DNA of 64,000 nt from a bacterium GBS-1. GTDB taxonomy: Bacteria; Synergistota; GBS-1. The DNA lies in contig LEKQ01000015.1 in assembly GCA_001443005.1 (NCBI GenBank), positions 62,001-126,000 of the forward strand. Reading direction: 5' to 3'. Position 1 is the stretch's first letter, and every line of letters begins with the position of its first letter. A program made the translations under genes and the position numbers. The notes beneath the pieces are model-generated. The model saw only the letters and a list, made by a program, of their open reading frames with translations. It searched no databases and was not told the origin of the DNA. This document shows positions 27,184 to 36,475 of the stretch, in pieces.

Positions 27184-28121
27184 ATCTCTTCCAACCTCCT
27201 TAACCCATTTTCAATCTCAACCATTATCTCAGCGTGTAACCTTTTCGTAGCCGCTGAAACCCCTGAAACTAAACCGTTTATCGACCAATCGAGCAAACTC
27301 CTATCATCATAAGAAACACCATAAGCATCGGTTATTGGGATTTCAGCTTCTCTCAATATTAGATTCACAGCCGCAAGATCATAGGGAAACATGCCCACTG
27401 GTTTCCCTCGCGTTATCTCGTGAAATTCATCCCTCAACTCAGGAAAATCTCTGTAGAGCCTGTTACCCACATCAATCCAGGCGTGAAATTGTCCTCTCAA
27501 AATACGAGTCAAAGAGTAGGTGCAGCTATTTAAAACAAAAAAACCTCCTCTCATAGCCGATCTATTTATCAGGTTCTCCATGCATATAGATACCCAACGG
27601 GCGGGCCTTCCAACAAAGCCAAGGCTCCAAAATAGACCATCTAAACTATCTGGCTCAGTAGGAGTTGGCTCGTAGATTCGCTCACCCTCCTCCACCCAAG
27701 CCCCCTTACCCTTCTCAGCCCAAAACATTCTATCATCCTTAAGCTCAAGGATACACGCTAAAAACACATCATGATACTTTGGGTCCTCGTAGAATGGGCT
27801 AACAGCTATAGAAACGGTACAAGCTTCTAAACCAGCAGCGGCCGAACGAGTTCCGTCTATAGGATCTATAACTAAAAGATACTCAGGATTACCCTTCTTA
27901 ACCAGCCCCTCGTCCTCCGTACAATAACAGATTTCCCCTCTATCAACGAAGGGCTCTAACATCCTCCTAACTTCTCGCTCCGCAATCATGTCTATGCCAT
28001 AACTTACATCCCCACTATAGGCTATCTTTTCTATCTCCTTTGCGAACTCAGTTCCCAAAAAGGGTCTAACGGCAGATTTAACTCCATAAGCTACTTCTTT
28101 TACCAATCTTTTAATGTCCAA
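27168..28121 (-). CDS. Inositol-monophosphatase-family protein
   Basis: The 317-residue protein is a Mg-dependent sugar or inositol phosphatase of the SuhB/FBPase IV superfamily. The metal site is visible: a Glu at YCTEDEG and LLVIDPIDGTRSAAAG. The matching C-terminal motif would be in the region ITDAYGVSYDDRSLLDWS, which departs from the usual WDxAAG pattern. It begins with TTG at 28121 behind GGGGGTG. The end overlaps uvrC (16 bases by the ATT start). The substrate is unknown: inositol phosphate, fructose 1,6-bisphosphate or 3'-phosphoadenosine phosphate are all possible. Confidence 0.83.
   Translation of the reverse strand: MDIKRLVKEVAYGVKSAVRPFLGTEFAKEIEKIAYSGDVSYGIDMIAEREVRRMLEPFVDRGEICYCTEDEGLVKKGNPEYLLVIDPIDGTRSAAAGLEACTVSIAVSPFYEDPKYHDVFLACILELKDDRMFWAEKGKGAWVEEGERIYEPTPTEPDSLDGLFWSLGFVGRPARWVSICMENLINRSAMRGGFFVLNSCTYSLTRILRGQFHAWIDVGNRLYRDFPELRDEFHEITRGKPVGMFPYDLAAVNLILREAEIPITDAYGVSYDDRSLLDWSINGLVSGVSAATKRLHAEIMVEIENGLRRLEEILRKN
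27195..27200 (-). promoter_or_regulatory. Shine-Dalgarno site for uvrC
   Basis: AGGAGG on the minus strand, inside the end of the phosphatase gene, is the only strong ribosome site for uvrC. It lies 11 bases before the ATT at 27183 and 71 bases before the first ATG, so it argues for the upstream start. Confidence 0.55.
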
Positions 28122-28155
28122 CTTAACTTACACCCCCTTCTTATTTTTCGCCATC

Positions 28156-28184
28156 ATTATATATGGTATAATTTTTTTAATCAA
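28156..28184. promoter_or_regulatory. Overlapping divergent promoters (phosphatase gene and cysS)
   Basis: For the minus-strand phosphatase gene, TTGATT (28184-28179) and TATAAT (28161-28156) are separated by exactly 17 bases. For cysS, the extended -10 TGGTATAAT (28164-28172) lies in the same interval on the plus strand. The two therefore overlap, and RNA polymerase may compete for them. Confidence 0.65.
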
Positions 28185-28202
28185 GAAGGGAGGTGCAAGG
28201 CA

Positions 28203-29618
28203 ATGGAACTGGTCTTTCAAAACACCTTAACCAAGAGAAAGGATCCCTTTAAACCTATAGAGTCGGGAAAGGTGAGGATGTATGTTTGTGGACCAACGGT
28301 GTACAACTACTTTCACATCGGAAACGCGCGCCCCTTCATTATATTTGATATAGCGAGGAGATACTTAGAATATCGAGGCTACAGTGTGAAGTACATACAA
28401 AACTTCACAGATATAGATGACAAGATAATAAAGAGGGCTCATGAAGAGGGTAAAAGTTGGAAAGAAATAGCCGAAAAATACATAGAAGCTTACTTTGAAG
28501 ACGCAGATGCGCTTAAGATAAAGAGGGCTTCTTTCTACCCACGTGCAACAGAGCACATAAAAGAGATGATCGAGATAATATCAAGGCTTATAGAGAAAGG
28601 GCATGCTTACATAGTAGATGGAGATGTATATTACGACGTGTTGAGCTTTCCCGAGTATGGGAAGCTTTCAGGCAAGTCAATAAACGAGCTTGAAGCTGGC
28701 GCCAGAGTAGAACCAGACCCCAAAAAGAAAAATCCATTAGATTTCGCCCTTTGGAAGAGAGCGAAAGAGGGAGAACCTTACTGGGAAAGCCCATGGGGAA
28801 AGGGTAGACCAGGTTGGCATATAGAGTGTTCTGCTATGTCAATGAAGCACCTTGGGGAAACCATCGATATACATGCTGGTGGGGAGGATCTCATCTTTCC
28901 ACATCATGAAAATGAGATAGCTCAAAGTGAAGGAGCCACCGGTAAACCCTTCTGCAACTATTGGCTTCACAACGGTTACCTACTAATAAATGAGGAAAAG
29001 ATGTCAAAATCCCTGGGTAATATCTTAACAGCGAGGGAACTAAGAGAAAAGTATCCCGCTGAGGTTTTAAGGATGTTCATGCTTTCAGCTCATTATAGAC
29101 ATCCGATAAACTTCAGCGATGATACCTTAAAGCAAGCGGAAAGCGGTCAAAGAAGGATCCAAAACGCCTTCTTAAACCTAAAAGAAGCCTTAAGCGCAAG
29201 CGAACTTGTAAACCCAGTTTCCAAAGAAGATTTCAAATTCAGCGGAGAAATAGAGGAAATCAAGCTAAAGTTTGAAGAGAGCATGGATGACGATCTAAAT
29301 ACTCCTGAAGCGTTAGCGAGCATATTTGACCTCGTGAAATCGATTAACCTCTACCTCGGAGAGACAACCAATCCCAAAAGAAGCATCTTGGAAAAGGCAA
29401 TCAACCTATTAGAGGGCATAAACGATGTCTTTGGAATAATAAAGATGGATGAAAAGTTGCCCCTTGAAGTAAGCGAGATCGAGAAACTCATAAAGGAAAG
29501 AGAGTTAGCAAGAAAGGAAAGAAATTGGGAAAAAGCCGATTCTATAAGGAGCTTCCTACTATCTAAAGGGATAATCTTAGAAGACACCCCAGCAGGAACA
29601 AGGTGGAAGCTGAAGTAA
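28203..29618 (+). CDS. cysS: Cysteinyl-tRNA synthetase
   Basis: The 471-residue class I synthetase charges tRNA-Cys. It contains the HIGH element as YFHIGNARPF, KMSKSLGN, the zinc-site CGPTVYN at residue 29, and WHIECSAMSMKHLG. The C-terminal half has the helical anticodon-binding domain. AGGGAGG lies close before the ATG. It is a single gene, followed at once by a bidirectional terminator and preceded by its own promoter. Confidence 0.98.
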   Translation: MELVFQNTLTKRKDPFKPIESGKVRMYVCGPTVYNYFHIGNARPFIIFDIARRYLEYRGYSVKYIQNFTDIDDKIIKRAHEEGKSWKEIAEKYIEAYFEDADALKIKRASFYPRATEHIKEMIEIISRLIEKGHAYIVDGDVYYDVLSFPEYGKLSGKSINELEAGARVEPDPKKKNPLDFALWKRAKEGEPYWESPWGKGRPGWHIECSAMSMKHLGETIDIHAGGEDLIFPHHENEIAQSEGATGKPFCNYWLHNGYLLINEEKMSKSLGNILTARELREKYPAEVLRMFMLSAHYRHPINFSDDTLKQAESGQRRIQNAFLNLKEALSASELVNPVSKEDFKFSGEIEEIKLKFEESMDDDLNTPEALASIFDLVKSINLYLGETTNPKRSILEKAINLLEGINDVFGIIKMDEKLPLEVSEIEKLIKERELARKERNWEKADSIRSFLLSKGIILEDTPAGTRWKLK

Positions 29619-29620
29619 AG

Positions 29621-29665
29621 GCTAAAATTGCTCCCCGCTTTTTCTAAGCGGGGAGCAATTTTAGC
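29621..29665. terminator. Bidirectional terminator between cysS and speD
   Basis: A perfect 20-base inverted repeat (29621-29640 and 29646-29665) closes on a 5-base loop. Its inner core is GCTCCCCGCTT/AAGCGGGGAGC, and in both directions the core is followed by AATTTT, so it can terminate cysS on plus and speD on minus. Confidence 0.9.
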
Positions 29666-29709
29666 AACGCCACTTCCTCAAAAATCTAACCCTCACCAAA
29701 GGAGGGGAT

Positions 29710-30111
29710 TTAGGATGTGGCCTCATCAAAAAATTGGGTAGGGGTTAGATCTTTGTGCCTCCCCCGTTGCACCTCCAAAGTTGTTACTTTCTTGCTTTCC
29801 AAAACCTCCGTAAGATAATCAAAAGCTTTCCAGGGGTCTGCGGTTTCACCGCAGGTAAACAAATCAATAGCTGCGTAACCGTACTCAGGCCAGGTATGGA
29901 TGGCCAGGTGGGACTCCGAGATAACCACAACACCACTCACCCCATAGGGTTGGAATTTTCTAAAAACAACATCAACTACTTCGGCTCCTGTTCTAACAGC
30001 AGCCTCCACCATAACTTCTTGCAAAAATTGGATGTTATCAAGTAATTCAGGGTTACACTCGTAAGCCTCCACCAGGACATGCCTGCCCAAGGCCTTGTCG
30101 GTTACCCTCAA
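29710..30111 (-). CDS. speD: S-adenosylmethionine decarboxylase proenzyme
   Basis: SpeD makes decarboxylated S-adenosylmethionine for spermidine synthesis. The prokaryotic-type sequence matches the Thermotoga enzyme closely: [37 protein letters not shown], and [17 protein letters not shown]. Self-cleavage is expected between Glu66 and Ser67, with His72 and Cys87 as helpers. The reading frame opens at a TTG at 30135, but AAGGAGG precedes the TTG at 30111 by 8 bases, giving a normal 133-residue protein. A consensus promoter and structured leader lie upstream. speE and pdaD-speB are 19 kb away on this molecule. Confidence 0.95.
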   Translation of the reverse strand: MRVTDKALGRHVLVEAYECNPELLDNIQFLQEVMVEAAVRTGAEVVDVVFRKFQPYGVSGVVVISESHLAIHTWPEYGYAAIDLFTCGETADPWKAFDYLTEVLESKKVTTLEVQRGRHKDLTPTQFFDEATS

Positions 30112-30150
30112 TCCAACCCCCTCCTTTCTTTTCAATCTGCAAATTTAAAA

Positions 30151-30185
30151 ACGGGAAGCCGCCCACTCCGGGCTTAACCCCCCGT
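30151..30185 (-). promoter_or_regulatory. Structured leader with attenuator-like hairpin upstream of speD
   Basis: In the untranslated leader of speD, ACGGG (minus strand, 30185-30181) pairs with CCCGT (30155-30151) and AAGCC (30175-30171) with GGCTT (30160-30156), with a 5-base bulge between. Immediately after, the sequence TTTTTAAATTT follows, as in a Rho-independent terminator. An alternative small hairpin (GCCC/GGGC around GGAGT) shares bases with it. The element ends about 40 bases before the start codon. It may be an attenuator or a riboswitch platform, but I recognise no known riboswitch class. Confidence 0.45.
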
Positions 30186-30204
30186 CCATATTCATGCTAA
30201 GATA

Positions 30205-30232
30205 ATTATAACGACATTGTTCTAGATGTCAA
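30205..30232 (-). promoter_or_regulatory. Promoter of speD
   Basis: A perfect -35 TTGACA (30232-30227) and a perfect -10 TATAAT (30210-30205) are separated by 16 bases. This is the strongest promoter in the window. Transcription would start near 30198, giving a leader of about 87 bases before the TTG at 30111. Confidence 0.85.
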
Positions 30233-30261
30233 CCCTTTTGATAATTTTTTTTAAAAAATCT

Positions 30262-30687
30262 TCAAAGCCTCTCAGCCATAGGTTGGCCAAAGGCTATCTT
30301 TTCGATCTCCTCAAAGCTATACAGTCTCCCTCGGTTGATGCCAGGACACTCCTTAGCTAACTCTTCCCAAGCCTCCCGAGAAACTAAATTAGATGGCCAA
30401 AAGGGAAAGCTTACACACTGAGCAGGCCTAACCTCGTATATCATACACTTTGAGCTTTCCCTATCATAAAAGATACAGCTTCCATCCAAGCGTTCCTTAA
30501 GCGACCATCCACCCCTGACAAGCCTCGAAAAGTTTTGAATAAAATGATGGAGAGGAACCCCCAAAAAGGAGGATATCCTCTCCATCTCCTCAAAGCTACA
30601 CCAAACATATCCTGGTGCCCCTCGACAACACCTCCCACAGGAGAGGCACTCGAACCTTAACCCAGAGCTATACCACTTCTTTAACAT
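30262..30687 (-). CDS. YkgJ-type cysteine-cluster protein
   Basis: This 141-residue protein belongs to the YkgJ/CxxCxxCC family, thought to bind zinc or iron. The N-terminal [15 protein letters not shown] holds the first cysteine cluster, then SCIFYD, SKCMIYE and [11 protein letters not shown] hold the rest. It overlaps the preceding FAH-family gene by 20 bases, so it is the last gene of the rpoB-rpoC run. Its function is unknown. Confidence 0.85.
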   Translation of the reverse strand: MLKKWYSSGLRFECLSCGRCCRGAPGYVWCSFEEMERISSFLGVPLHHFIQNFSRLVRGGWSLKERLDGSCIFYDRESSKCMIYEVRPAQCVSFPFWPSNLVSREAWEELAKECPGINRGRLYSFEEIEKIAFGQPMAERL

Positions 30688-31435
30688 AATTCTTAAGACT
30701 TCCTATGCCCTCTATCTCAACGATAACCTCATCCCCGTCCTTTATCGGACCTATCCCCGAAGGGGTTCCCGTAGCTATTATATCGCCAGGCTCAAGGGTC
30801 ATTATCCTAGAAACGAAGGAGACTATCTGGTAAACGTTAAATATCATCTTAGAGGTTCTACTATTCTGTCTAACCTCTCCGTTAAGGTAGAGCTTTATGG
30901 AGAGATCCAAGGGATCTAAATCTGTAGCTACCCATGGACCTATTGGAGCAAAGGTGTCAAAAGACTTGGAGCGAGTCCATTGTCCGTCCTTCTGCTGAAG
31001 GTGACGGGCAGTAACATCGTTAAAGCAAGTATAACCCAGGATATAGTTACGAGCCTCAAGCTCATCAACGTTCTTACACCTTCTACCTATAACTATAGCG
31101 AGCTCCGCCTCATAATCTACTCTCCCGATGCCCTTTGGAACCACTATGGTATCACCACTACCTATAACTGCCGATGGAGGTTTTAAGAAGATCAAAGGTT
31201 CCTTAGGTATAGGATAACCTGTCTCTTCAGCATGGTCCTTATAGTTAAGCCCAAGAGCAACTATTTTTGTAGGCGAAACCGGCGGAAGGAGTTTAAGACC
31301 AGAAAAGGGCACCTCTTTATCAAAATCCATCTTACCAGTAAGCCATGGCTCTCCTTTAAGTATTCTCACAACCTCTCCGTCAACCAATCCCCACTTTAAA
31401 GCCCCATCAAGCGATAACCGCACTATAAAAGCCAA
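30668..31435 (-). CDS. Fumarylacetoacetate hydrolase family protein
   Basis: The 255-residue protein has the FAH fold: [31 protein letters not shown], the metal-site [24 protein letters not shown], and the C-terminal [13 protein letters not shown]. Such enzymes cleave or decarboxylate acyl-pyruvates or hydrate similar acids. The frame begins with a TTG at 31462, but AAAGGAG precedes the TTG at 31435 by 10 bases, which I take as the start. It follows rpoC by about 30 bases. Substrate not evident. Confidence 0.88.
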   Translation of the reverse strand: MAFIVRLSLDGALKWGLVDGEVVRILKGEPWLTGKMDFDKEVPFSGLKLLPPVSPTKIVALGLNYKDHAEETGYPIPKEPLIFLKPPSAVIGSGDTIVVPKGIGRVDYEAELAIVIGRRCKNVDELEARNYILGYTCFNDVTARHLQQKDGQWTRSKSFDTFAPIGPWVATDLDPLDLSIKLYLNGEVRQNSRTSKMIFNVYQIVSFVSRIMTLEPGDIIATGTPSGIGPIKDGDEVIVEIEGIGSLKNYVKEVV

Positions 31436-31468
31436 AGCATCTTCACTCCTTTCGCAAAACAATCTCTA

Positions 31469-34400
31469 CTAAGAAATTGCAGCTTTTTCAGCCTCAACAA
31501 CTTCCAACTCCTTAGGCTTCTCTTTTACCTTAACCTTCCTATAAAGTTCTATCCCAGTTCCAGCTGGTATCAGATGCCCTATTATAACGTTCTCCTTGAG
31601 TCCAAGTAGAGAATCGTAACTTCCCTTAACAGCAGCTGAAGTTAGAACTTGAGCTGTCTGCTGGAAGGATGCTGCCGAAAGGAAGCTCTCCGTTGTTAAA
31701 GCAGCCTTAGTTATTCCCTGAAGCAATGGCCTAACGACCGGTTTTCTCTTCTGACGTCCTGCATACTCTAACCTCTGCTCTAACTGATAGAGCTCAGTGC
31801 CAGAGAGCATGCTCCTCACAACTACCTCACCAACGGATGAATGCGCTATCTCTTGAAGGACTTTCTGATTAAGCTCTTGACCAGCAGGGAAGAGCTCTCT
31901 TCCAGTAGCATCAAGCACTGGCTGAGCCAAAATCTTACCGTAAACCTCATCTGTAAGTATATTCATCTTGATCTCAACAAGATCTATAAGCCTACCATCA
32001 ACCTCAATGGCTGAAGGATTAGCATCTATTATGGCATCTATCATATTTGAAGCATCTATCCTTTGCCCTTTATCAATAATTACTCCCTTTTCTCCCTCTA
32101 TAGGCGCAGTTAAAGTTCCACCAAAGATTATCGACAACAGCCGTTCCCTAAGCTTTTCTTTGATGGAGAGACGCTCTACCCTTCTCCAAACCTTTATCTC
32201 CTTAATCCTGCTTCTCCGAATGAGGTCCTCATGATCCTCAGTAATGAGCGTATTAGGAGGAATCAATTCCTCACCTGTTTCAGTGTCAACGACAGCCTCA
32301 GCTGTTATCTCACCAATTACATCCTTAAGGATGCTCTCATCGCGTACGGATATCTGCCTTACTTCTCTCTCAAAGATCTTGTTTAAGATCTCACGCGTTA
32401 TAAGGTCACCTTTATCTGCTATTAAATTTCCATCGCTATCTATAACAGGCTCAGCAAGCGTCTTACCAAGCACCCTCTGAGAGAACTCCAACTCACCGAA
32501 GATGACGTGAATCAAGGAATCTTCCTTTTCCTCCAAAACTATCTCCTTAACGTTACAGTCCGGAGAGCTTAAACGAACAACATCGCTTTCCTCTAAGATA
32601 TCTCCCTTGTGTAGGCTCATACCATCCTCTTCCTTACCTCTAATGGTTTCCCCGAGCTTTCTCCCAACGAGAAGCGATATATTGTCCTCCAATACCTTTT
32701 TATTTTCCAAATCTATAAACCTCTCAATAGCTTCCAAATCTTCAGTGTAGATTATCTCACCAGGTAGAAGGTGGGTATCACCTTCACTGACGACTCTAAC
32801 TTTATTAGGTGGCACGATCTTCCTTATTATAGTTTCTATATGTTTGTCATTTATGACAACGCCTTGAGATCTATAAACCATCTGAATCTGATCGACCAAG
32901 TATCTCTGAACTGCATTTACGCCCTGAACCGCAAGTATCTCTTGAGGATCAAGATCTCCCTCAGTCAGAAGCTCTCCCTTCTTAACCTCATCACCCTCGT
33001 CGACGATCAAGGGGAGAGTAACAGGTATGCTGTAGACTTTCCTCATCCCATTTTCACCCTCAAGCGTGACCTTGTATCTACCATCCTGCTGCCTCACTTC
33101 AGTAATAACTCCATCGAACTCAGCAATGAAAGCAGCCTTCTTAGGCCTCCTAACCTCAAAGAGCTGCTCCGCCCTAGGCAAACCTTGGGTTATGTCTTCC
33201 GCTGTCCTTATTCCACCTGTATGGAACGTTCTCATGGTAAGCTGAGTTCCCGGTTCACCTATAGATTGAGCAGCGACAATTCCTACAGCTTCACCTATAT
33301 CAACCTTCCTGCCAGTAGCTAAGTTCCTTCCATAGCATTTAGCACAAACACCATGGCGAAGAGCACATGTCAGAGGAGACCTAACCTTCACCTTCTTTAT
33401 ACCAACCTCTGATATAAGTTTAGCCTTCTCTTCAGTTATTTCCTCTCCTTTAGAAACTATGACATCTCCCGTTGATGGATTAACCACATTCTCTACCGCA
33501 TATCTTCCGACTATCCTTTCCTCGAGAGGAATTATAACCTTACCTCCTCTGACCAATGCAGAAATCTCAATGCCATTATCAGTTCCACAATCCTCAGCGT
33601 TAACTATTATGTCATGAGCTACGTCCACAAGCCTTCTCGTCAGATATCCTGACTTTGCGGTCCTCAAAGCGGTGTCAGCCAATCCCTTTCTAGCACCATG
33701 GGTAGATATGAAATATTCAAGGACGCTCAAACCCTCCCTAAAGTTCGATCTGATTGGGAATTCTATAACTCTACCTGAGGGATCAGTCATAAGCCCTCTT
33801 ATTCCAGCCATCTGTCCTAATTGAGCGCGACTTCCTCTCGCACCTGAAGAAACCATCATTCCAAAGGGATTAAGTATATCCATTTCCTCAAGCGTCATAT
33901 CCGTTAGCTTATTAACAACTTCACTCCAGATCCTTTCCTTTTCCTTGGTCTTCTCTTCCTCGGTTATAACCCCCTTCTTAAACCTTTCATCCACTATCCT
34001 GGTCCTCTCATCCGCTTCCTTTAAAATCTCAGCCTTGCGAGAAGGTATATGAACATCCACTATAGAAACCGAAAGTCCCATCTTGGTTGCCATACGGAAC
34101 CCAACTTCCTTTATTCTATCAAGAAGCTCAACTGTTACTCTCTGTCCGCATTCTTTATAACAGCGCTCTATTATAGACGAAAGCTTTTTCTTATCCACAA
34201 TTTCATTTACATACCTTAGCTCCCTTGGGAGTAAACTATTAAAGTAAACTCTACCAACGGTAGTCTTAAACCATCCGTCATCCGCTTGATCAACCCTAAC
34301 TTCCCCATCCTCAAAGAGGATAAATCCATTCTTTGCCCTTAAATATATCGGTGTATGAAGATGAATAGTCTGATGCTCATAAGCTAGCAACACCTCCGCT

Positions 34401-36475
34401 ACATTCATAAATCTCCTTCCCTCTCCCCTGACACCACTTCTCTCTATTGTCAAGTAGTAGCACCCTATAACCATATCTTGAGTAGGTGTAACTATAGGAG
34501 TCCCACTCGCAGGAGATAGAAGATTATTGGCCGAAAGCATTATTATTCTACTTTCAGCCTGAGCCTCATAAGATAGAGGCACGTGAACCGCCATTTGATC
34601 TCCATCGAAGTCCGCGTTATAAGCGGTACAAACCAACGGGTGAATTCTTATGGCCTTTCCATCCATAAGAACGGGCTCAAAGGCTTGTATGCTCAATCTG
34701 TGTAATGTAGGAGCACGGTTAAGAAGCACAGGATGCTCCTTAACAACTTCCTCGAGAACATCCCAAACTTCAGTTTTACCACGCTCTATCATCTTACGAG
34801 CACTCTTAATATTAGGTGCAATCCCTTTTTCAACGAGCCTTCTTTTAACAAAAGGCTTAAATAGCTCTAGGGCCATCTGTCTTGGCAAACCACATTGGTA
34901 TAGCTTTAACTCTGGCCCGACAACTATAACCGATCTACCAGAGTAATCTACACGTTTACCAAGAAGGTTCTGACGAAATCTTCCCTTCTTACCTCTTAGC
35001 ATATCCGTTAAGGACTTAAGAGGTCTATTACTCGCACCAACCACAGGTTTAGCTCTCCTACCATTATCAAGAAGAGCATCTACGGCCTCCTGAAGCATCC
35101 TCTTCTCATTTCTAACTATTATCTCGGGAGCTTTAAGCGACAAAAGCTTCTTCAGTCGATTATTCCTATTTATCACTCTTCTATAAAGATCGTTCAAATC
35201 TGACGTAGCAAATCTACCACCATCTAGAGGAACCATTGGCCTGAGCTCTGGCGGTATAACTGGAATAACATCCAAAACCATCCATTCAGGTTTATTTCCA
35301 GAGTATCTGAAAGCCTCTACAACCTCAAGTCTCTTTATAAGCTTACTCCTCTTTTGCCCGGTGGATTCCTTTATCTGAAGCCTTAGCTCTTCAGCAAGGT
35401 GATCCAAATCCAGATTCTGAAGAAGCTTTTTTACAGCTTCAGCACCAACGCCCGCCTCGAAGGATGGATCATACCTCCTGCAAAGCTCATATTCGCTCTC
35501 TATTATTATCTCTCCTAACTTAAATGGAGAATTACCAGGATTTATAACTATGTAACAGCTTTCTTCGACATTCGTTGTCTCCAAGCGAACCTTAAATTTA
35601 TCACCATATCTTTTTCTATAAAGATCATATTCTGATGCACTTAAGAAATCTCCCTTCTTAAAGGGCATCTTCAAAACCCTAGTTAATATTCGTGTCTCTT
35701 CGCCTCTAAGAAAAACAAGTTCTGCCTTAATCTTGTCTGCACCCACTTTCTCCCTAATAGCTTGGAGATCAGAAAGGGAAATTAGATCTCCAACCTTATA
35801 GGGAACGTTTGCCAAACCACCCTCTATGTCAACTATCTCATAACAAGGTTCTCCATCGATCATGTCCCCGAACTCTGCCTTAAGGCGCTCAAGCTGCTTG
35901 GCAGTTACAACCTCTCCCTTGTCTAATGGGATTTCCGTCAAATCCGTAACTTTATAGGCCTCCTCAGCCTTAAACTGCTTATCAAAATGAGAATGAATTC
36001 TGTATTGGGATCCCGTTATTATATCCCCTCTTTTACATACCCCTCTGCTTTCATTCATAACTTTGTAAAGCTGTTCCTTCCTACGAAGGGAGGCAAAATA
36101 AACGACCTTCTCAAGATCCTTAGATGGTATCCCAAGGAGAAGACTTAGCTTGCTCGGGATTCCCTTAAGATACCATATGTGAACTACAGGGACGGCAAGC
36201 TCTATATGACCCATTCGTTCCCTTCTAACGCGAGACTCAGTTACCTCAACCCCGCACTTCTCACAGACGATGCCTTTATACTTTATGTGTTTATACTTAC
36301 CACAATAGCATTCATAGTCGCGAGTTGGTCCAAATATTCTTTCACAGAAAAGACCATCTCTTTCAGGTTTCAGGGTTCTATAGTTTATGGTCTCCGGCTT
36401 TTTAACCTCCCCACGCGACCATTTCCTTATCTGGTCAGGAGAAGCCAACTTTATCCTTATACCTCTAATCTCCAT
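31469..36475 (-). CDS. rpoC: RNA polymerase beta' subunit, with two blocks of repeated modules
   Basis: The 1668-residue catalytic subunit shows the N-terminal zinc ribbon (four Cys in DYECYCG and VCEKC), the Mg-binding [10 protein letters not shown], the second zinc site [11 protein letters not shown], and the trigger-loop [16 protein letters not shown]. It is long for RpoC because of two inserts. Residues about 147-348 hold five units of a P-x-K-x-G-(D/E) plus SEY...YG(D)KF type where Bacillus has one. Residues about 1237-1579 hold five units of a GK-x-LAEPV-D-x-x-G type before the C-terminal [19 protein letters not shown] precedes the start; the ATG at 36475 and a GTG three bases earlier are both possible. 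It overlaps rpoB by 11 bases. Confidence 0.98.
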   Translation of the reverse strand: MEIRGIRIKLASPDQIRKWSRGEVKKPETINYRTLKPERDGLFCERIFGPTRDYECYCGKYKHIKYKGIVCEKCGVEVTESRVRRERMGHIELAVPVVHIWYLKGIPSKLSLLLGIPSKDLEKVVYFASLRRKEQLYKVMNESRGVCKRGDIITGSQYRIHSHFDKQFKAEEAYKVTDLTEIPLDKGEVVTAKQLERLKAEFGDMIDGEPCYEIVDIEGGLANVPYKVGDLISLSDLQAIREKVGADKIKAELVFLRGEETRILTRVLKMPFKKGDFLSASEYDLYRKRYGDKFKVRLETTNVEESCYIVINPGNSPFKLGEIIIESEYELCRRYDPSFEAGVGAEAVKKLLQNLDLDHLAEELRLQIKESTGQKRSKLIKRLEVVEAFRYSGNKPEWMVLDVIPVIPPELRPMVPLDGGRFATSDLNDLYRRVINRNNRLKKLLSLKAPEIIVRNEKRMLQEAVDALLDNGRRAKPVVGASNRPLKSLTDMLRGKKGRFRQNLLGKRVDYSGRSVIVVGPELKLYQCGLPRQMALELFKPFVKRRLVEKGIAPNIKSARKMIERGKTEVWDVLEEVVKEHPVLLNRAPTLHRLSIQAFEPVLMDGKAIRIHPLVCTAYNADFDGDQMAVHVPLSYEAQAESRIIMLSANNLLSPASGTPIVTPTQDMVIGCYYLTIERSGVRGEGRRFMNVAEVLLAYEHQTIHLHTPIYLRAKNGFILFEDGEVRVDQADDGWFKTTVGRVYFNSLLPRELRYVNEIVDKKKLSSIIERCYKECGQRVTVELLDRIKEVGFRMATKMGLSVSIVDVHIPSRKAEILKEADERTRIVDERFKKGVITEEEKTKEKERIWSEVVNKLTDMTLEEMDILNPFGMMVSSGARGSRAQLGQMAGIRGLMTDPSGRVIEFPIRSNFREGLSVLEYFISTHGARKGLADTALRTAKSGYLTRRLVDVAHDIIVNAEDCGTDNGIEISALVRGGKVIIPLEERIVGRYAVENVVNPSTGDVIVSKGEEITEEKAKLISEVGIKKVKVRSPLTCALRHGVCAKCYGRNLATGRKVDIGEAVGIVAAQSIGEPGTQLTMRTFHTGGIRTAEDITQGLPRAEQLFEVRRPKKAAFIAEFDGVITEVRQQDGRYKVTLEGENGMRKVYSIPVTLPLIVDEGDEVKKGELLTEGDLDPQEILAVQGVNAVQRYLVDQIQMVYRSQGVVINDKHIETIIRKIVPPNKVRVVSEGDTHLLPGEIIYTEDLEAIERFIDLENKKVLEDNISLLVGRKLGETIRGKEEDGMSLHKGDILEESDVVRLSSPDCNVKEIVLEEKEDSLIHVIFGELEFSQRVLGKTLAEPVIDSDGNLIADKGDLITREILNKIFEREVRQISVRDESILKDVIGEITAEAVVDTETGEELIPPNTLITEDHEDLIRRSRIKEIKVWRRVERLSIKEKLRERLLSIIFGGTLTAPIEGEKGVIIDKGQRIDASNMIDAIIDANPSAIEVDGRLIDLVEIKMNILTDEVYGKILAQPVLDATGRELFPAGQELNQKVLQEIAHSSVGEVVVRSMLSGTELYQLEQRLEYAGRQKRKPVVRPLLQGITKAALTTESFLSAASFQQTAQVLTSAAVKGSYDSLLGLKENVIIGHLIPAGTGIELYRKVKVKEKPKELEVVEAEKAAIS

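Noticed and set aside
30151-30185. A preQ1 or known S-adenosylmethionine riboswitch in the speD leader
   Set aside because: The pairing pattern and conserved bases of these classes are not present; kept only as an attenuator-like element.
32771-33322. 183-residue plus-strand open frame inside rpoC
   Set aside because: It lies fully antisense to conserved rpoC sequence and has no ribosome site or family resemblance.
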